This document shows positions 45,770 through 58,256 of a DNA stretch of 64,000 nt, one piece after another. The stretch comes from Melampsora larici-populina 98AG31 (Eukaryota > Basidiomycota > Pucciniomycetes > Pucciniales > Melampsoraceae), in assembly GCF_000204055.1 (NCBI RefSeq), contig NW_006768774.1, forward strand, positions 1,069,819 through 1,133,818, read 5' to 3'. How positions within the stretch are numbered: the stretch's first letter is position 1; each line of letters starts with the position of its first letter. A program made the position numbers and the translations under genes. The notes beneath the pieces are model-generated. The model worked only from the letters and a program-made list of their open reading frames with translations, did no database searches and was not told the origin of the DNA.

Positions 45770-47693
45770 ATGGGAAGTCCTCTCGATGCCGAGACTGTTA
45801 AACTCATCAGTATCACTCAGACCTATTTTGCTGGTGAGCCAACTAAACTTTCTCTACCTTCTCATATCAACTCTTTCTGAAACGAACGCGCAATTTTGTA
45901 TGATTAGCCATGTATGCGGTCGCTTTGTGGGACTGGATCATCTGTCTTCCTAAGGAATACCGTCGGTGAGCTCTCTCCTTTTCCTACCATGTTCTTCATA
46001 GTCACTTGACATCTAACTTACGCGATTTTCGTTAAACATAGAATTTGGAAAGCTCCATTCTCCTTGATTAAAGTCTTGTACTATTGCAACCGATACTACA
46101 CGCTGGCCAACCTTCTTCTCGTGCTTTACGTTCGTCGCATCGCTGTTTAATCTCCTTCCGATCTCACAATCCTCTACGACTCGTATATGAGCTGACATCT
46201 TGTCTTCTGCTCGTCTTAAGGGGTTCTACTCGAGCATGACTACTGCTGAATGCAGCCGTTTTTACAAGTGGGAACCGGGAGTAGCTTCCTTTACTACAAT
46301 CTTTGCAGAGGCGTAAGTTTTCATCACAGCCAGTCGCCTTGAGTCCCACATATAACCAACTTGTCCTGAATGTATTTCAACAGTATCTTGGTCATCAGAA
46401 CCTACGCGCTCTGGGGAAAGAACAAGTACATCTTAGCCGGCTTGTTGCTTGGCTTTACGACGGAATGTGTCGTTTTGTTATTCGCTGTGACCCAGTTCCA
46501 GGCAGTCCCTACAAGAGACCCTACTGATCCTGAAAGTCGAGGAGCTTGTATCGCTGGTGGTGGTCCCGGTGGTCACGATTGGTCTATGGTGAGTCTCCTG
46601 ATTGAGCCACATAGGTTGTTGTCGTGAAACTTAGCTAAGCATTTCGGTTTCATAGGCTTATTGGGTCTCACCTATCGTTATGGACACGATCATGTTGATC
46701 TTGACGAGTATTCGCGTGAGTCAAGCTCCCTTTTGCCGGGAAGGTCACTTGCAAACAATATTGACTTATCATTGACTTTCTAAAATATCCAACAGGCTCT
46801 TCAATACCGTAATCGTGGTGTCAAGAGCACTGTTTTTCAAACGTTTGTCCGTGATGGTATTGTGAGTTTTAATGACTTCATCGGCCCAATTTTGACGGCG
46901 CTGACGATCCTGACTATACGCCTTGACCTCGCAGTTGTACTTTGCGGTCGTTTTCGTGGTCAATCTGTAGGCCGCCTACTCTTTGAATTTGAAATCTCCC
47001 TCCTGAATTAATTTATTGAATCCTCACTTCTTTTTCGCGTGTAGTATCAACACGATCTTTTACTCGTTGCCCAACCAAGCCCTTCAAGCGGTCAACAGCC
47101 CGATGTCTCTTCTGGTTTGTGTTTGACCAATAGTCACGCGAGGCTTTATCCTGTACTGACTCTTTGATATCTTATGTACCCATATGATTGTAGATGACGT
47201 CAATCATGTGCTCTCACATTGTTCTCTCACTTCGAGGAGAAGAAAAAGAGGCGATGGAGAATGTGAGCCGAGATTGGCAGGTCAATACATGTATGTTTCC
47301 TTTGTTTCACCTACCTCTCATAGATACGTCCCAGCTTTGCCTGACAAAGTTGCAATTTGATTAGTCCTGAGGAAGAAGAAAGAAAACGGCATGAGTAGCA
47401 GCGAAAAACGAGGCGTGATCCGCAGTGTTATCGGTGGTGATCATCTGCCCCCAAGCCGCGATATCGATCTCCACGCTTTTGCTCCTCCTCTGGGTACACA
47501 TCCTTACGAGGCTAACGGTGATAATCCTAGTGGAGTGGCACCCAATGAAGGCTACCCGGATGAGAAATATGGCGGTGTTCATGTTGATGTAGAGTTGGGG
47601 GTAGCCGTTGAGAATGAGAAGCGTAGTTCAGAAACCAATGCTGGTGCAGCTGGTAATTCCTGGAACAGGAACCAGTCACACGGAGGAGCCTGA
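45770..47693 (+). CDS. DUF6533-type multi-pass membrane protein
   Basis: Eleven exons: 45770-45833, 45908-45965, 46042-46129, 46221-46312, 46384-46588, 46656-46715, 46796-46861, 46935-46966, 47045-47114, 47194-47290, 47365-47693. All are in phase and total 386 aa. The N-terminal region matches the fungal DUF6533 pattern: ALWDWIICLPKEYRRIW, then LIKVLYYCNRY. Then come IRTYALWGKNK and further hydrophobic spans (LAGLLLGFTTECVVLLFAV, WVSPIVMDTIMLILTSI, LYFAVVFVVNLINTIFY). The family-typical ending MTSIMCSHIVLSLRG precedes a polar 130-residue tail. About seven membrane segments are visible. The family is abundant in basidiomycetes and its function is unknown; a receptor-like role has only topology in its favour. 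Confidence 0.85.
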
Positions 47694-50132
47694 AAGTTTA
47701 CGAGCGGTGTTGGTTTTTAAATCATTCAGTTACTTTTATCTCACCTTTGGCATGATTTCATTTGAGCTGTACCTCATCATTTTATCATTATCCTTTTCTT
47801 CGGTTTTTTTCTTTTGCTCAGCATGGATGTCTTGTCATACCTAGCCTCCAATTTTTTTTCATTGTCTGTTAGTTTTAGTTTCATCTGGTATAGGTTGTCG
47901 TTCACGAGTATGTACATATATAGGCTACCTTTTTTATATTCAAGTGTGGCATATACGTAGACCGGGGTTTTAATGTATTAGTTCGTTTTTCACAACATTG
48001 AGCGTAAAGTTACTCAAACTCTTGAGACTTTTCCATGTCGAGACCAACCACTAGGTAAAATTGCACTTCATGTAGTGTTGGGAGAAGCACCATCAGTTCT
48101 ATATCTTGAGGGCATCGTGCCACTGCCTGTGGAAGAATAGCATTCAAATGAGTCGCCTAAACTGGCCCAGGAATCTAGTACTGACCAGTAGAACAGTCAA
48201 TCAATCTAGGCATGTAGATCAACCTATCCATGATGCCTCCCGCATCCTACATGATTATGATCTCTATCAGTCATGATGTCAAACGATTCAAACGAGTTGA
48301 AGATGGGTGACTGAGCTGCTGTAAAAGTACTTCAATCGAAAACCCATCGCTTCTAAACACACATCCCTAGAGATGACGGACCGAGTCGGAGTCGACCTGA
48401 AGGTGACACCAGCACTGAATGCAAAATCACTCGAGTAAGTGCTTTTGAAAGAATATCTGTTGACAGATTGACCATGCATGGGAAGTGAATCGAGTAAGGA
48501 GTCAATTCCTTCAATCCATGGCTCATACATATACCATATACCACTTTTTGGACATCATCATCTAATCTTTGTGTCCCCAGAAGTATAATCAAGGATCCTC
48601 AACGATTGTTGCAAAGCCACCTAATCACAGTGATCAAGCAGACATTTTTTATCTTACGAAGCTTGAGCGGCTTGTAACGATACCCAGGAGAGAAATTTGT
48701 CATAAACTTCATCAACACTCCAACAAACCGTCCAGGTCATACTGAGATATCCCCGTAATACATCTTCAGAGAGGCCGAAGAGATTGTCTCAAAGATCCAT
48801 GTCCAAGTGTTGGGTGAATTTCCTGTGTTTAAAAACTTCATGAGTGCAATCAGATTACAGAAGGACAAAGATAAGAGTGCCGGGATGAACACAGTGTGCT
48901 TTGAGCTGTACCTCATATCTTCATCTCCATCAATTCCTTACTTTTTCTTTTTGCTCAACATGTTTTTCCTATCATAGTTAGTCTTCAATCGTTATCTTTG
49001 TCTGTCAGTTTTGATTTCTATATAACATCAGTTCTCGTTCACGAGTAGGTAGACATATGTATCTTTTTCTAAAAATCTCATGAATTGAGCGTGAAGTTAT
49101 TCATCTCCTTCCGAATGTTCTTTTTCCAGAGAAAGTGACATTATTCTTGTTGATATAGTCAGAAGTCAGTAATATATATCTTTTGTTGGTTAAAGTCCCA
49201 TTTCGATGGCAAAGTCAACGTAGGTACCTTTTAGGAGTTTATAGCTGGTCAACTGTTTATATACAAACATAGGTTACGTCTTGATCAGACCAAGAGCCGA
49301 AATAGGCCGAAATTCCTGCTGATATAACTTTTCCTCTACACTGGTGCTCCGGTCTCATCTTGTAGTACTACTCGGGCGGAGAGACTTTGATAAGTTGAGA
49401 TCTCATCCGACCGATTGAAATGGAAAGACTCAACGCAAGGTATCAGATGACCGAACACCTCTACCTTAATGGTATGATATTTGAAATTTACAGAATGACA
49501 AATAAATTCATCTTGATATCTAAGTATCAAGGAAGGTCCTTATTAATACCAAAGGTTGTACTTAATACATCTTTGATCACGATGTGTGATGATGATATTC
49601 TAGTACAATTTCTTTTCGCAATTTAAGCTTGCTCCGAATGGTTTTTTTTGTTGAGTTTTATGGTGTGCATTGATTTTGGTGGAAGATGATGAGTCTGAGA
49701 TGAGATAATTACATCCAGATCTGATTTTCCTTGACGTTGAGACTATACATAGACTGATTGGTATGGCAAAGTGTGGCGATGATGAAGGATGAGAATTTGA
49801 TGAAGGATCACATTCATGGAGGTTGGAAAGTGGCGCAATCTGGCGCAATGGGATGATTTTGAAATGGACAAAACCTGATGAAACCATTTAGCTTAAGAGA
49901 TTAAAGCTGTATGACCGATATGTATACATAAGGATTTGGATCTTTACTTCTCTTTACTTCTGATCCGAATCAGCCAGTCAGATGGACTTGATGAGAATAA
50001 TTTGAATCAGACAAGAGTGTTCTTCAAACTATCATCAACCAATCACCATTCGACATTTATTAATATTATTGATTATTGATTGATGATCACCATTCAGATT
50101 GAAATCCATCATCAAGAGTCAAGACTAACTCA
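47694..50132. other. Intergenic, 2.4 kb, no supported gene
   Basis: AT-rich with short unsupported ORFs. The last 200 bp are rich in ATCAA/TGAT repeats and include AT-only stretches that probably form the promoter of the next gene. Confidence 0.5.
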
Positions 50133-53100
50133 ATGAGATCAAGATTATCCATCAAATCCATCAACATCATCAATATCTTAGTGATCTCATTTAATAATAT
50201 TATTCAAGCTGAACCACTGAATCCAAGATTCACTTCATGTATCTCTCAACATTCCGATTCGATTTCAACTTCAGATCAACTCATTAACTTTCATCAACTC
50301 TTCACTCAACTTGATCACTCTACTCTTTCTCATCAGCCAATCTTACGTTTCTCTTTACATGGTAATGTTTCAACTCAATCTTTGGGTTATAGTTCGAGAA
50401 CTAATTTCTTAGGTAATCAATCCATCTCTTTATCATTCTATTCTATTCATCAAATCACTGATCTTCATCTCATCCAAATCACACTTTGATCTTAATCAGC
50501 AACACTCATCACTGAATCATCTGTACTTAACTTTCAAACTTTCTTCAATCAATCTGCATTATGCTCATCTATTCGTACTCCAAACTATCTGGCTTCAAAC
50601 TTCAGCACTCCTACCACTCCTGATCAATCAAACTCTTCTTTGGCTTCTAATTCCGGTTGTCCATATGGCCCAGGTGATCTTGCTCTCGGTTTCTCAATCC
50701 CTCTCACAAGTACATTTCCATTCACTTCGATTTCAACTCAGCTTCATCTACTCGATACCTCAACCCCGGCACTCACTCTAGCTTGCGTTCAATTCGATTC
50801 GACACCTTATTACCCTCATCAATTCTATTACAAAATCATCTTTTGGATCCCAGTGGCTCTCACTATCACTTATCTCATCGCCTCTTGGACTGCTAGGATT
50901 TGGGCTGCAAAAATATCTGAACAACTTGATCATGAAGCTAGAGTGGCCACCAGTATCTCTGATCCTTATAATCCTGCCAACTTTGATTCAATGCCTCATT
51001 GGGCTCTTATCTGGTGGAACACTTGGGCCGGTCAAGGTTTACTGGTCTCTGGCGCACTCCTTAGATTTGCTACTCCTAGTGCTCGTGATATCATTTGGCA
51101 TGCTCAATTTGTGACCTGCTTAGGTCTCTTTGCTGTTCAATGGCCCGATTTCTTCTACCCTATTGTGGCTCAAACGGCTTGGAGTACACTCGTCTTCAAC
51201 AGCTCCTTCATCAACTCCTTTCGTTCATCATCACACCTTCCTGTCGATGCACTCGCCACGCCTCCGTATGATCCACCCAGTCCGTTTGTGACTCAAATGG
51301 ACGACCCTCAAAGTCCAATCTACCTCAATCGTAACTTACCAAATCAACTACTCAACTTGAGACCAGAGTCACCTGGTTTTGAGCGATGGGCAAAGATCTT
51401 GGGTATCCAGTCAACTCAAGTCTTTGGTACCTCGGCTGTCTTCTTTGGAATCATTTGCGGTGTAGCTATCGTTTGGGGCGTAATATGTTATATCATAGAT
51501 GTTTCAATCTCTTGCCTGAATCATCGAAAAGAAATGGCCGCAACTGAAATTGATGATGGTGTTGGATATGAAAGTCGAGATGGTAGAGCTCCTTCAAAGG
51601 AACTTGAGGATATTGTCCGTGATGGAAGTACGTCCGCTCAATCACCATGGTGGCAACCCAAACTCTCAGGGGGCTTTCGAGAAAAATCTCCCAAACGACC
51701 GCCTCAGCGTAGATTGTCTGGTATTGGACCAAAGGGCTTTTCTCGATTTACTCACGCTTCAGCTTGGAGGCTTCATTGGGCTTCACTACAAGGTGAGTTT
51801 TACCACTCAAGATCATAACGGGTGGGGTCAATGACTGACAAATTGTGCTCATGACATCAACCCAGGAAATCTAACTAGAATCATCTTACTGTTCTATTAT
51901 CCAATGATTAGTTTTGCTTCTTATCAATTGAGCCTCTTTGGAACAGCATCTACTTCTTCAATCGCAGTGGCTGTGGTATTTCTTTTTCTTTTCGTCTCAG
52001 TACCAGTTTTACAAATCTATCGAATCAAGAAACGTACACCTGTTCAACTTTTGGATGACCTTCCCACCATCCTTGCTCTTGGTCCGCTTTACAATACCTA
52101 TGCTGATCGGAATGAGATCTTCATCGCTGTACGACTCTGTAGTGCCTTGGTAGTCGGGATCGCTCTGGGTGCTAGTCAATCTATGGCTATCATCCATGCT
52201 GTAGTTTTATTGGTGGCTGAGATGACTGAGACAACTTTGACGGTGAGTGAGGCAACAAAACAGCCTTCAGGCCTTGTGATCGAAGTGCTCAACTAACGGG
52301 TTCATTTCTTTATTCATTACTTCAGTCTCTATGGCTTCCGTGGGGTGACGGAGCTGCCATGGCCCCATTATCTTTTGTCTTTTCAGTCTCTCGAATCATC
52401 ACGGCTGTGATCTTGGTGGTCTTAACCCCAACAGTTTCCCTCGGTTCGATTGCGACCGGATGGCTAACCTATGTGATCTTGTTACTACAAGCCATTGTGT
52501 TTCTACTACTGCTATTGATGTTATTGGTTAAGATTGTTGAGCTCGGATTGCGATTAATCGCTCATATTCCATTTGATGAGACCCGTAGTACTCGATCAGG
52601 TGGGCTCAAGGGTGCGATCCGAAGATGGGACCGAAACGGGAACCGCACTACTCGTCATGGTCGAGCTGCCGCAATTGCTGCAAGACGAAGAAGGCGAAGG
52701 AGAATTAAGCAAAGTGGAAGCACTTCACTTGGTTTGGGTATCAAACAACCTAGCAACACCTTACCTCCTAGAACATCGATTCAGTTTTTGGATGGACAGC
52801 TAAAGGGATCTGTTTCAGGCTTGAGCACATCTCATCCGCTCATCAGACAAGAACAGGATGACATGCGGAACCGGATCAATGTTCTTTCTCATGGTCATCA
52901 ATCACCTGTTGGTATGATTGGAATGAATGACGATGACGGAAATATAATGTCTGCGATGTCACAAGGACCATGGCTTCGAACCCAACCACCTTTTGAACTC
53001 AACACGATCCCATCAGCACATCATGAATCTCATCATCCTGTTCATACGCCACCGAAACCTCCTCCCACCACAGCTGTGGCTTCATCTGGATTTGCGGTAG

Positions 53101-53687
53101 TCAGAGGAGGTCGAGCAACAGAAAAGACACCATATGAAGTTCATGATGATGGAAGAAGAAGAGATTATCCACCCATGGCACATCAAGCCCCATCTACATC
53201 TGGATTTTCATCTTTCACTGGAAGTGGGAATCGTACGACTACTAATTTATTTGATCAACCTGATCATCATACTACTTCACCTAGAATTGAAAACCAAAAG
53301 AAAAAGATTGCAAGAAAGAATAAGCGGACGATGTGGAGAATTGGAGGTTTGAGTAATCGGAGAAGAAATGAAAGTTCATCTGAAGATGATGAGACAACCG
53401 AAGAAGAAGAAGAAGAAGATGATGAACCAAGAGAAGGGAAGAGTCGGATTGGAAGATTGTTTGGGAATTGGAAACGGTCATCGACTACTTATCAAAGAAG
53501 ATCATCAACAGAAGATGAGCTAATTGAAGAAGAAGGAAATGTAGAACCCACAAGTAGTGGTGGTGGTGGTGGTACTAAGACCTTTGAAGTGGTTAGACAA
53601 CCTAGATTGAAACCTTCACCTGCTTTGGTTCATACGCCTGTTACGTCATTGGGATTAGGAGGAGGAGGAGATGACACGGATTTATAA
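50133..53687 (+). CDS. Large multi-pass membrane protein with secreted N-terminal domain
   Basis: Exons 50133-50412, 50500-51792, 51866-52242 and 52326-53687 join in phase and give 1103 aa. A signal peptide (INIINILVISFNNIIQA, about 10-27) leads to an extracellular domain of about 200 residues ending in CPYGPGDLALGFSIPL. A first membrane segment (IIFWIPVALTITYLIASW) follows, then at least seven more (for example VFFGIICGVAIVWGVICYII, AVAVVFLFLFVSVPVLQIY, VILLLQAIVFLLLLLMLLV). The last ~350 residues are cytosolic and disordered, with basic, histidine- and acid-rich tracts (TTEEEEEEDDEP). The layout is that of fungal ML-like/TRP-like proteins (FLC/Pkd2 type), but a domain match was not established. 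It is probably a conserved plasma-membrane or secretory-pathway protein. Confidence 0.7.
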
Positions 53688-54040
53688 TGTCTTATGAGAA
53701 AGTTTATTTAGTTTATTATTACTTGGGAAAACTTTGAAGGATTTGAATTTAGGTTTAACTTTTCTTCTTTTTCTCTATGGACCTTTTTTTGTCTATTGTT
53801 TTTTTTTTGGCTATTATTGGCAATGCTTTTTTTTACTTTTTTTTACTTTTATGGGATTTTGGATTTTGGATTAGAGTGTTTTTCATTTATTTTTATTGTT
53901 GTTTTTCTTTATATTTTTATTGATGAATTTCATGAATTTGAATGGATGAATGTGTTTATATGTGTATAGACTCATGGGGGTGTTTTGGGGGAAGATATAT
54001 ATGGGATAAAAGAGGATAAATCAATAATTTGATAATTCGC

Positions 54041-54192
54041 TTAGGGCATGTTTGCTTAAGGAATTTCTGACCAGAAATCACATTCTGTAAATTTTTTTAA
54101 TGCAAAAATGTAACATGCTCCACTAAATAGACATTTTAAATTTTGCAGAATGTGATTTCTCACCAGAAATTGCTTAAGTGAACACGCCCTTA
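54041..54192. mobile_element. Tourist-like MITE (PIF/Harbinger type), unit 1
   Basis: The 146-bp near-palindrome 54044-54189 starts GGGCATGTTTGCTTAAG and ends CTTAAGTGAACACGCCC. TTA is on both sides (54041-54043, 54190-54192). TTA duplication and GGGC-type ends fit Tourist/Harbinger MITEs. Confidence 0.75.
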
Positions 54193-54327
54193 GGGCACAT
54201 TTGCTTAAGGAATTTCTGACCAGAAATTACATTCTGTAAATTTTTTTAATGCAAAGATGTAACATGCTCCACCAAATAGACATTTTAAATTTTGTAGAAT
54301 GTGATTTCTTACCAGAATTTGCTTAAG
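54193..54327. mobile_element. Tourist-like MITE, unit 2, right end truncated
   Basis: About 90% like unit 1, starting directly at the shared TTA. It loses its terminal ~12 bp where the next unit begins (GCTTAA|GGGTGTG). Confidence 0.7.
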
Positions 54328-54375
54328 GGTGTGTTTGTTTAAGTGATTTTTGGTCAGAAATCACATTTTACAATC
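54328..54375. mobile_element. Tourist-like MITE, unit 3, left end only
   Basis: GGGTGTGTTTGTTTAAG followed by TGGTCAGAAATCACATTTTA is the left terminal repeat of the same family; the rest is absent. The following 54376-54680 holds several short hairpins (for example CTACAATGAG...CTCATTGTAG at 54629-54661) and no supported gene. Confidence 0.6.
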
Positions 54376-56944
54376 ATACACCACCGGGCAGCCTTTGAGT
54401 GAAAGAGGGCTGCCAGGGTGCGGTGAAGGGCTCTGTGAGTTTCACAGAGCTTCCGACTTGAATCACAGATGGAACCCAGCGATGTTGAACCCTGTGCAAG
54501 TTTGAATCACATGGATGTGATGTCACAGCCAGCAGCGGTGAAACCGTGTTACAATCAGGTCGTGATCCGTGGTGAACAGATTCACATTGGCCACGTTGAT
54601 CGCCGTGTGAACATCGCATCAGCTCTGCCTACAATGAGATCACCTGAGGACCTCATTGTAGCCATACAGAGCAGGTGACCTTGGCCACCCTGAGTAATTT
54701 CCGTTTTGGATCAAGAACTTCGATCCCGAGGATTTCTGCAGCTTGTATCACAAACCAGGGAACCAAGTCCATTAGGGCATTTTGAAATTGAACCAGTGGG
54801 CATGGCAGGGTGTGGCACAGTCATTTCAGGTCAAGACCCTTTTGGTCCAGTTTGAGATTGACCCAGTCATAGAGGATCTTTGTCCCATTGGTTGAATATT
54901 CATCAACAACTAACGTTCAGAATTTATTCTCCTTCAAATCATTGTTTTGTTATCTCTCAATTATTCGTTCTTCTATACATCAGAAAACATCACTCTTCCA
55001 ATTATCTCTCAATCACATTTTAGGCCCCATCATTATTGTTCAGAGCATTCTAGGCACTTCTTTTTCCTACTTCCATTGTTTAAACCTGTGTCACTTGCAA
55101 AACCTCTGGCTTCAAATCTTGAGCTCATCTCAATGCATAACCCTGCAGCTAGAGTTCAAGCAAGTGTCACAGATTTACAATAATGGATGAAGTGATTAAG
55201 AAACCTAAACATAAGTCTCTGAGTACCATTCTTTCTCACAAAAATTGTACCAAACGGAAGAATGCTGAGAAAAAAAATCAAGATCACCCACCACCCAACC
55301 ATTGAAGTGCCAAGATTGCCAAGCTCACTGAAAGATATGGACTGCCACCCAAAACAAAATTCCTCTTTTTCAAGAAATTTGAAAATCCTCCTTTTATAAT
55401 CTATCATGGAACTGTTGTTTATCTCAATGCCAACACCTCTCAATTATTAGGGATTTTTCAATTTGTTGAGCCAACTCCTGAAAATGTGGCTTTTTTTGAA
55501 AAGTACAACCATTCAATTTCAACTGTCTATAAACACGCTCAAGCACACGGACTTTGTAAGACAAATGGTGCTGCCAAAAAAGCCAAAGCCAATTGAAAGA
55601 AGTATGGCAAGATGTATTGTGCTGGTTTCAGGCCTGGATTTGACCGGCTTGTTAAAGCAGGTTAGTTAATTTCTCTTCAAATTATGTTCAATCAAGCATC
55701 AATATTAATGACATACTCTTTCAGCTACATATGCTTTCAATGCAGCCACAGGTGCAAAGCTTTGGAAAATGCAAGAAGATCTCACTCGTCAAGGAAATCT
55801 CCCAGCAATTGAGGACTTCTTTGCAGAACGATTTTCTGGATCATCTTCTTATGCTTTTAAATCTAATGCTGAAGTTGCCGCAAGTACTGGTGCACCTTCT
55901 TGGGACAGACAATCATTTTATGTATCACCTAATGCGCAAGTCTTTGCTTCAAACATTGCTGTCACCTTTGACAAGTTTGTCAATGCATCTCATACCAACA
56001 ATGATATTACTCAGTATGCCTTTGGTTTTTTCACACATATCAATCGCCAAACTGGGAAACTGTACTCTTTAAAAAACAATGAGTATCAAGGAAATGTTGT
56101 TGGTGACAGTTTTCATTTGGACGACTAAAACATCACAGTTGATTACAATGCACTGCGTCCACCACCTCCCTTCTCGACATTGAGAAGGGTAGAATGTCTG
56201 GATTTGGTTCAACTTTGTTCCAACTTTATTGCGGGTTAGTTCCACTACTGAGTATCCCACTCAGCATAGACTGAGAGATGCATGAGTGATTGATCAGAAG
56301 CCATTGAGCCTCAGGGAATTCCTCAGACGTTAGATTCTCTGCCTCAGGATATTCCTTAGAACTTCAGACTCGCTTATGTTTCCTTTATGTCATTCTCTTA
56401 TGATCCAACCCTTTTGACCAACACATGAACTCAAGTTCAAGTTCATCAACTCGATTCATCACCGTTGCCTAAAAAATCCTTCATGAAATCAACTCGATCA
56501 AAAGAATACCTAAACCAATTAATCAAATTAATCACTCAAATTCGGCTCATAACCGGAGAGTACATGTCACGAGAATTTCTTAAGTGTCTTAAAGAAAACG
56601 GCACAACTATGTATCTGTCAACTTCCAATCTACCCTCATTCAAAGAGAGTCAAAAGAATTACCCTAACCAATTCAAAAGCTGAAGGTTTTAAAACGATCA
56701 AGAAGAAAGTCTTGATAGTTAAAGAGATGATTAAGATTGATCAAAATCTCCAACTTTTGACAAAGTCGAAATAAATCATTAAATAACTTGATCATCATCA
56801 TTGAAAAGTACATCAACTTATTCCCAGTTCTTTCTATTGATATATAGAAAAGTCAAAGATGTTCAAGAAAAGCCCAACGAATGCATTTTAAAGTTGTTAA
56901 AAAAACCAAACTGAACCAGATTATATTCTATGAGAGATATATAG

Positions 56945-57184
56945 ATGACTTGTTTTGGATTTAGAACTAATCAGATGAGTCAATTCGCTTCTACTGGCCC
57001 AGAAGCCTCCGCTCCACAACCTTCACTTGTCTTAGAACAACCAGAGTTTGACATTACCGATGCTTTTGACTTTGACGATTTGGAAGTTGAGGAAGAAATT
57101 TCATCTATTAGTGGGTTTACAATTCGAACTAAGGATTCAAATCTGATATCTCAGCACCCTTACATTAACGCATCATCGAATTAA
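56945..57184 (+). other. Acidic ORF inside the CACTA-type element, possible captured exon
   Basis: 79 codons with an acidic patch (FDITDAFDFDDLEVEEEI). No transposase motif. It may be a fragment of a host gene picked up by the element. Confidence 0.3.
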
Positions 57185-57564
57185 GAACTGGAATCTTATC
57201 TAAATCATCACCAAGAAACAAAAACTAAAAAACTAAAGTAAAAGAAATCAAAGAAAAGAAAACTAGAAATCAAAGCCGGCTTAGTCCATTAAGTCAACCG
57301 AATCTTGATACATCAAATTCAGAAGATTTTGAAGTTTTGATCCCATTGTTTGTTCCTAATATTGAAGCTTTTACTTGTTTCAATAATCCATTTTCGACAC
57401 CTCAAGAATGGACAACTCATCCAGATCACGGATTGACTCCTAATCCTTCAAATAAATCAAAATGAGAATCGTTTTTAGGAGATGAATGAAACCCCATCTG
57501 ATCAGATGAAATGGTGGCTGGTCTGAATGCTGCTGTGAAGTGGAGGTTGAGATATGAATGAGTT

Positions 57565-58256
57565 TTACAAATAGGAGAAAGTGGAGATTTTAAAAAAAGA
57601 GAATAAACTTGGATGCTTGATTGAAGTGGATTCGAGTAAGGCAGGAGTAGATTGAGAAGATAATTGATGTAATAATTGAGGAGTACTCTTATAAGATTGA
57701 ATGGCTTCAGGGGTTGGGCTTGAATAAGGTGAATCGATGTTTGAATGATGAGTGGTAATAGTAGTGGGTGTTCGTTCAGCTTCAGGAGATGCTAATGCGA
57801 TGATGTTCACATTATAATTGTTACTATCGATAGAAGTTAAAGTAGGTGAAGTACTTGAACTAGGATTGTTGTTCTGATTATTGGTCGAAGTGATATTACT
57901 AGGATGGTTATTGATTGATGTTAGATTTGGTAGATTTGAAGGAATCATGGAATTTCATGGTGATAATCACTATGACCAATTGAGTACCAGTCCATGTACG
58001 ACGTTTTTATCATCTTGTCAAGATGGAGAAATTCAAATCAATCTCAATGTGATACGTAGACGGAGTTCCCATTCCAATATCTTTCACTTGATTGTACAAT
58101 TGATCCTGATTCTAAAAGTGATTGATATTCTATTAGATCAATTTGTGATTTGATTTCATAAAATGCATATTGGAGTTGTTGCATAGCTAATGCTCTTGCT
58201 GCACTGATAGAGGTAGTCTTGAAGAGTTGACTGTTTGAACTGAGTAAAGGCCAGGC
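57565..58256 (-). other. Captured host-gene fragments inside the CACTA-type element
   Basis: On the minus strand, about 58256-58085 reads FKTTSISAARALAMQQLQ and EIKSQIDLIEYQSLLESG in one frame. 57948-57565 is an open Ser/Thr/Asn-rich frame. Both look like ordinary protein-coding sequence without a start or complete gene structure, as in Pack-type elements that carry gene pieces. No parent gene was seen in this window. Confidence 0.35.

Noticed and set aside
45770..47693. Mating pheromone receptor (STE3-like)
   Set aside because: Seven membrane segments are compatible, but the N-terminal DUF6533 motifs and the family-typical ending fit the other family, and no CAAX pheromone precursor or homeodomain genes are nearby.
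48280..48800. Degenerate copia RNase H/C-terminal remnant on the minus strand
   Set aside because: A few words (ILSKALT-like) recall copia tails, but no continuous alignment in one frame could be made.
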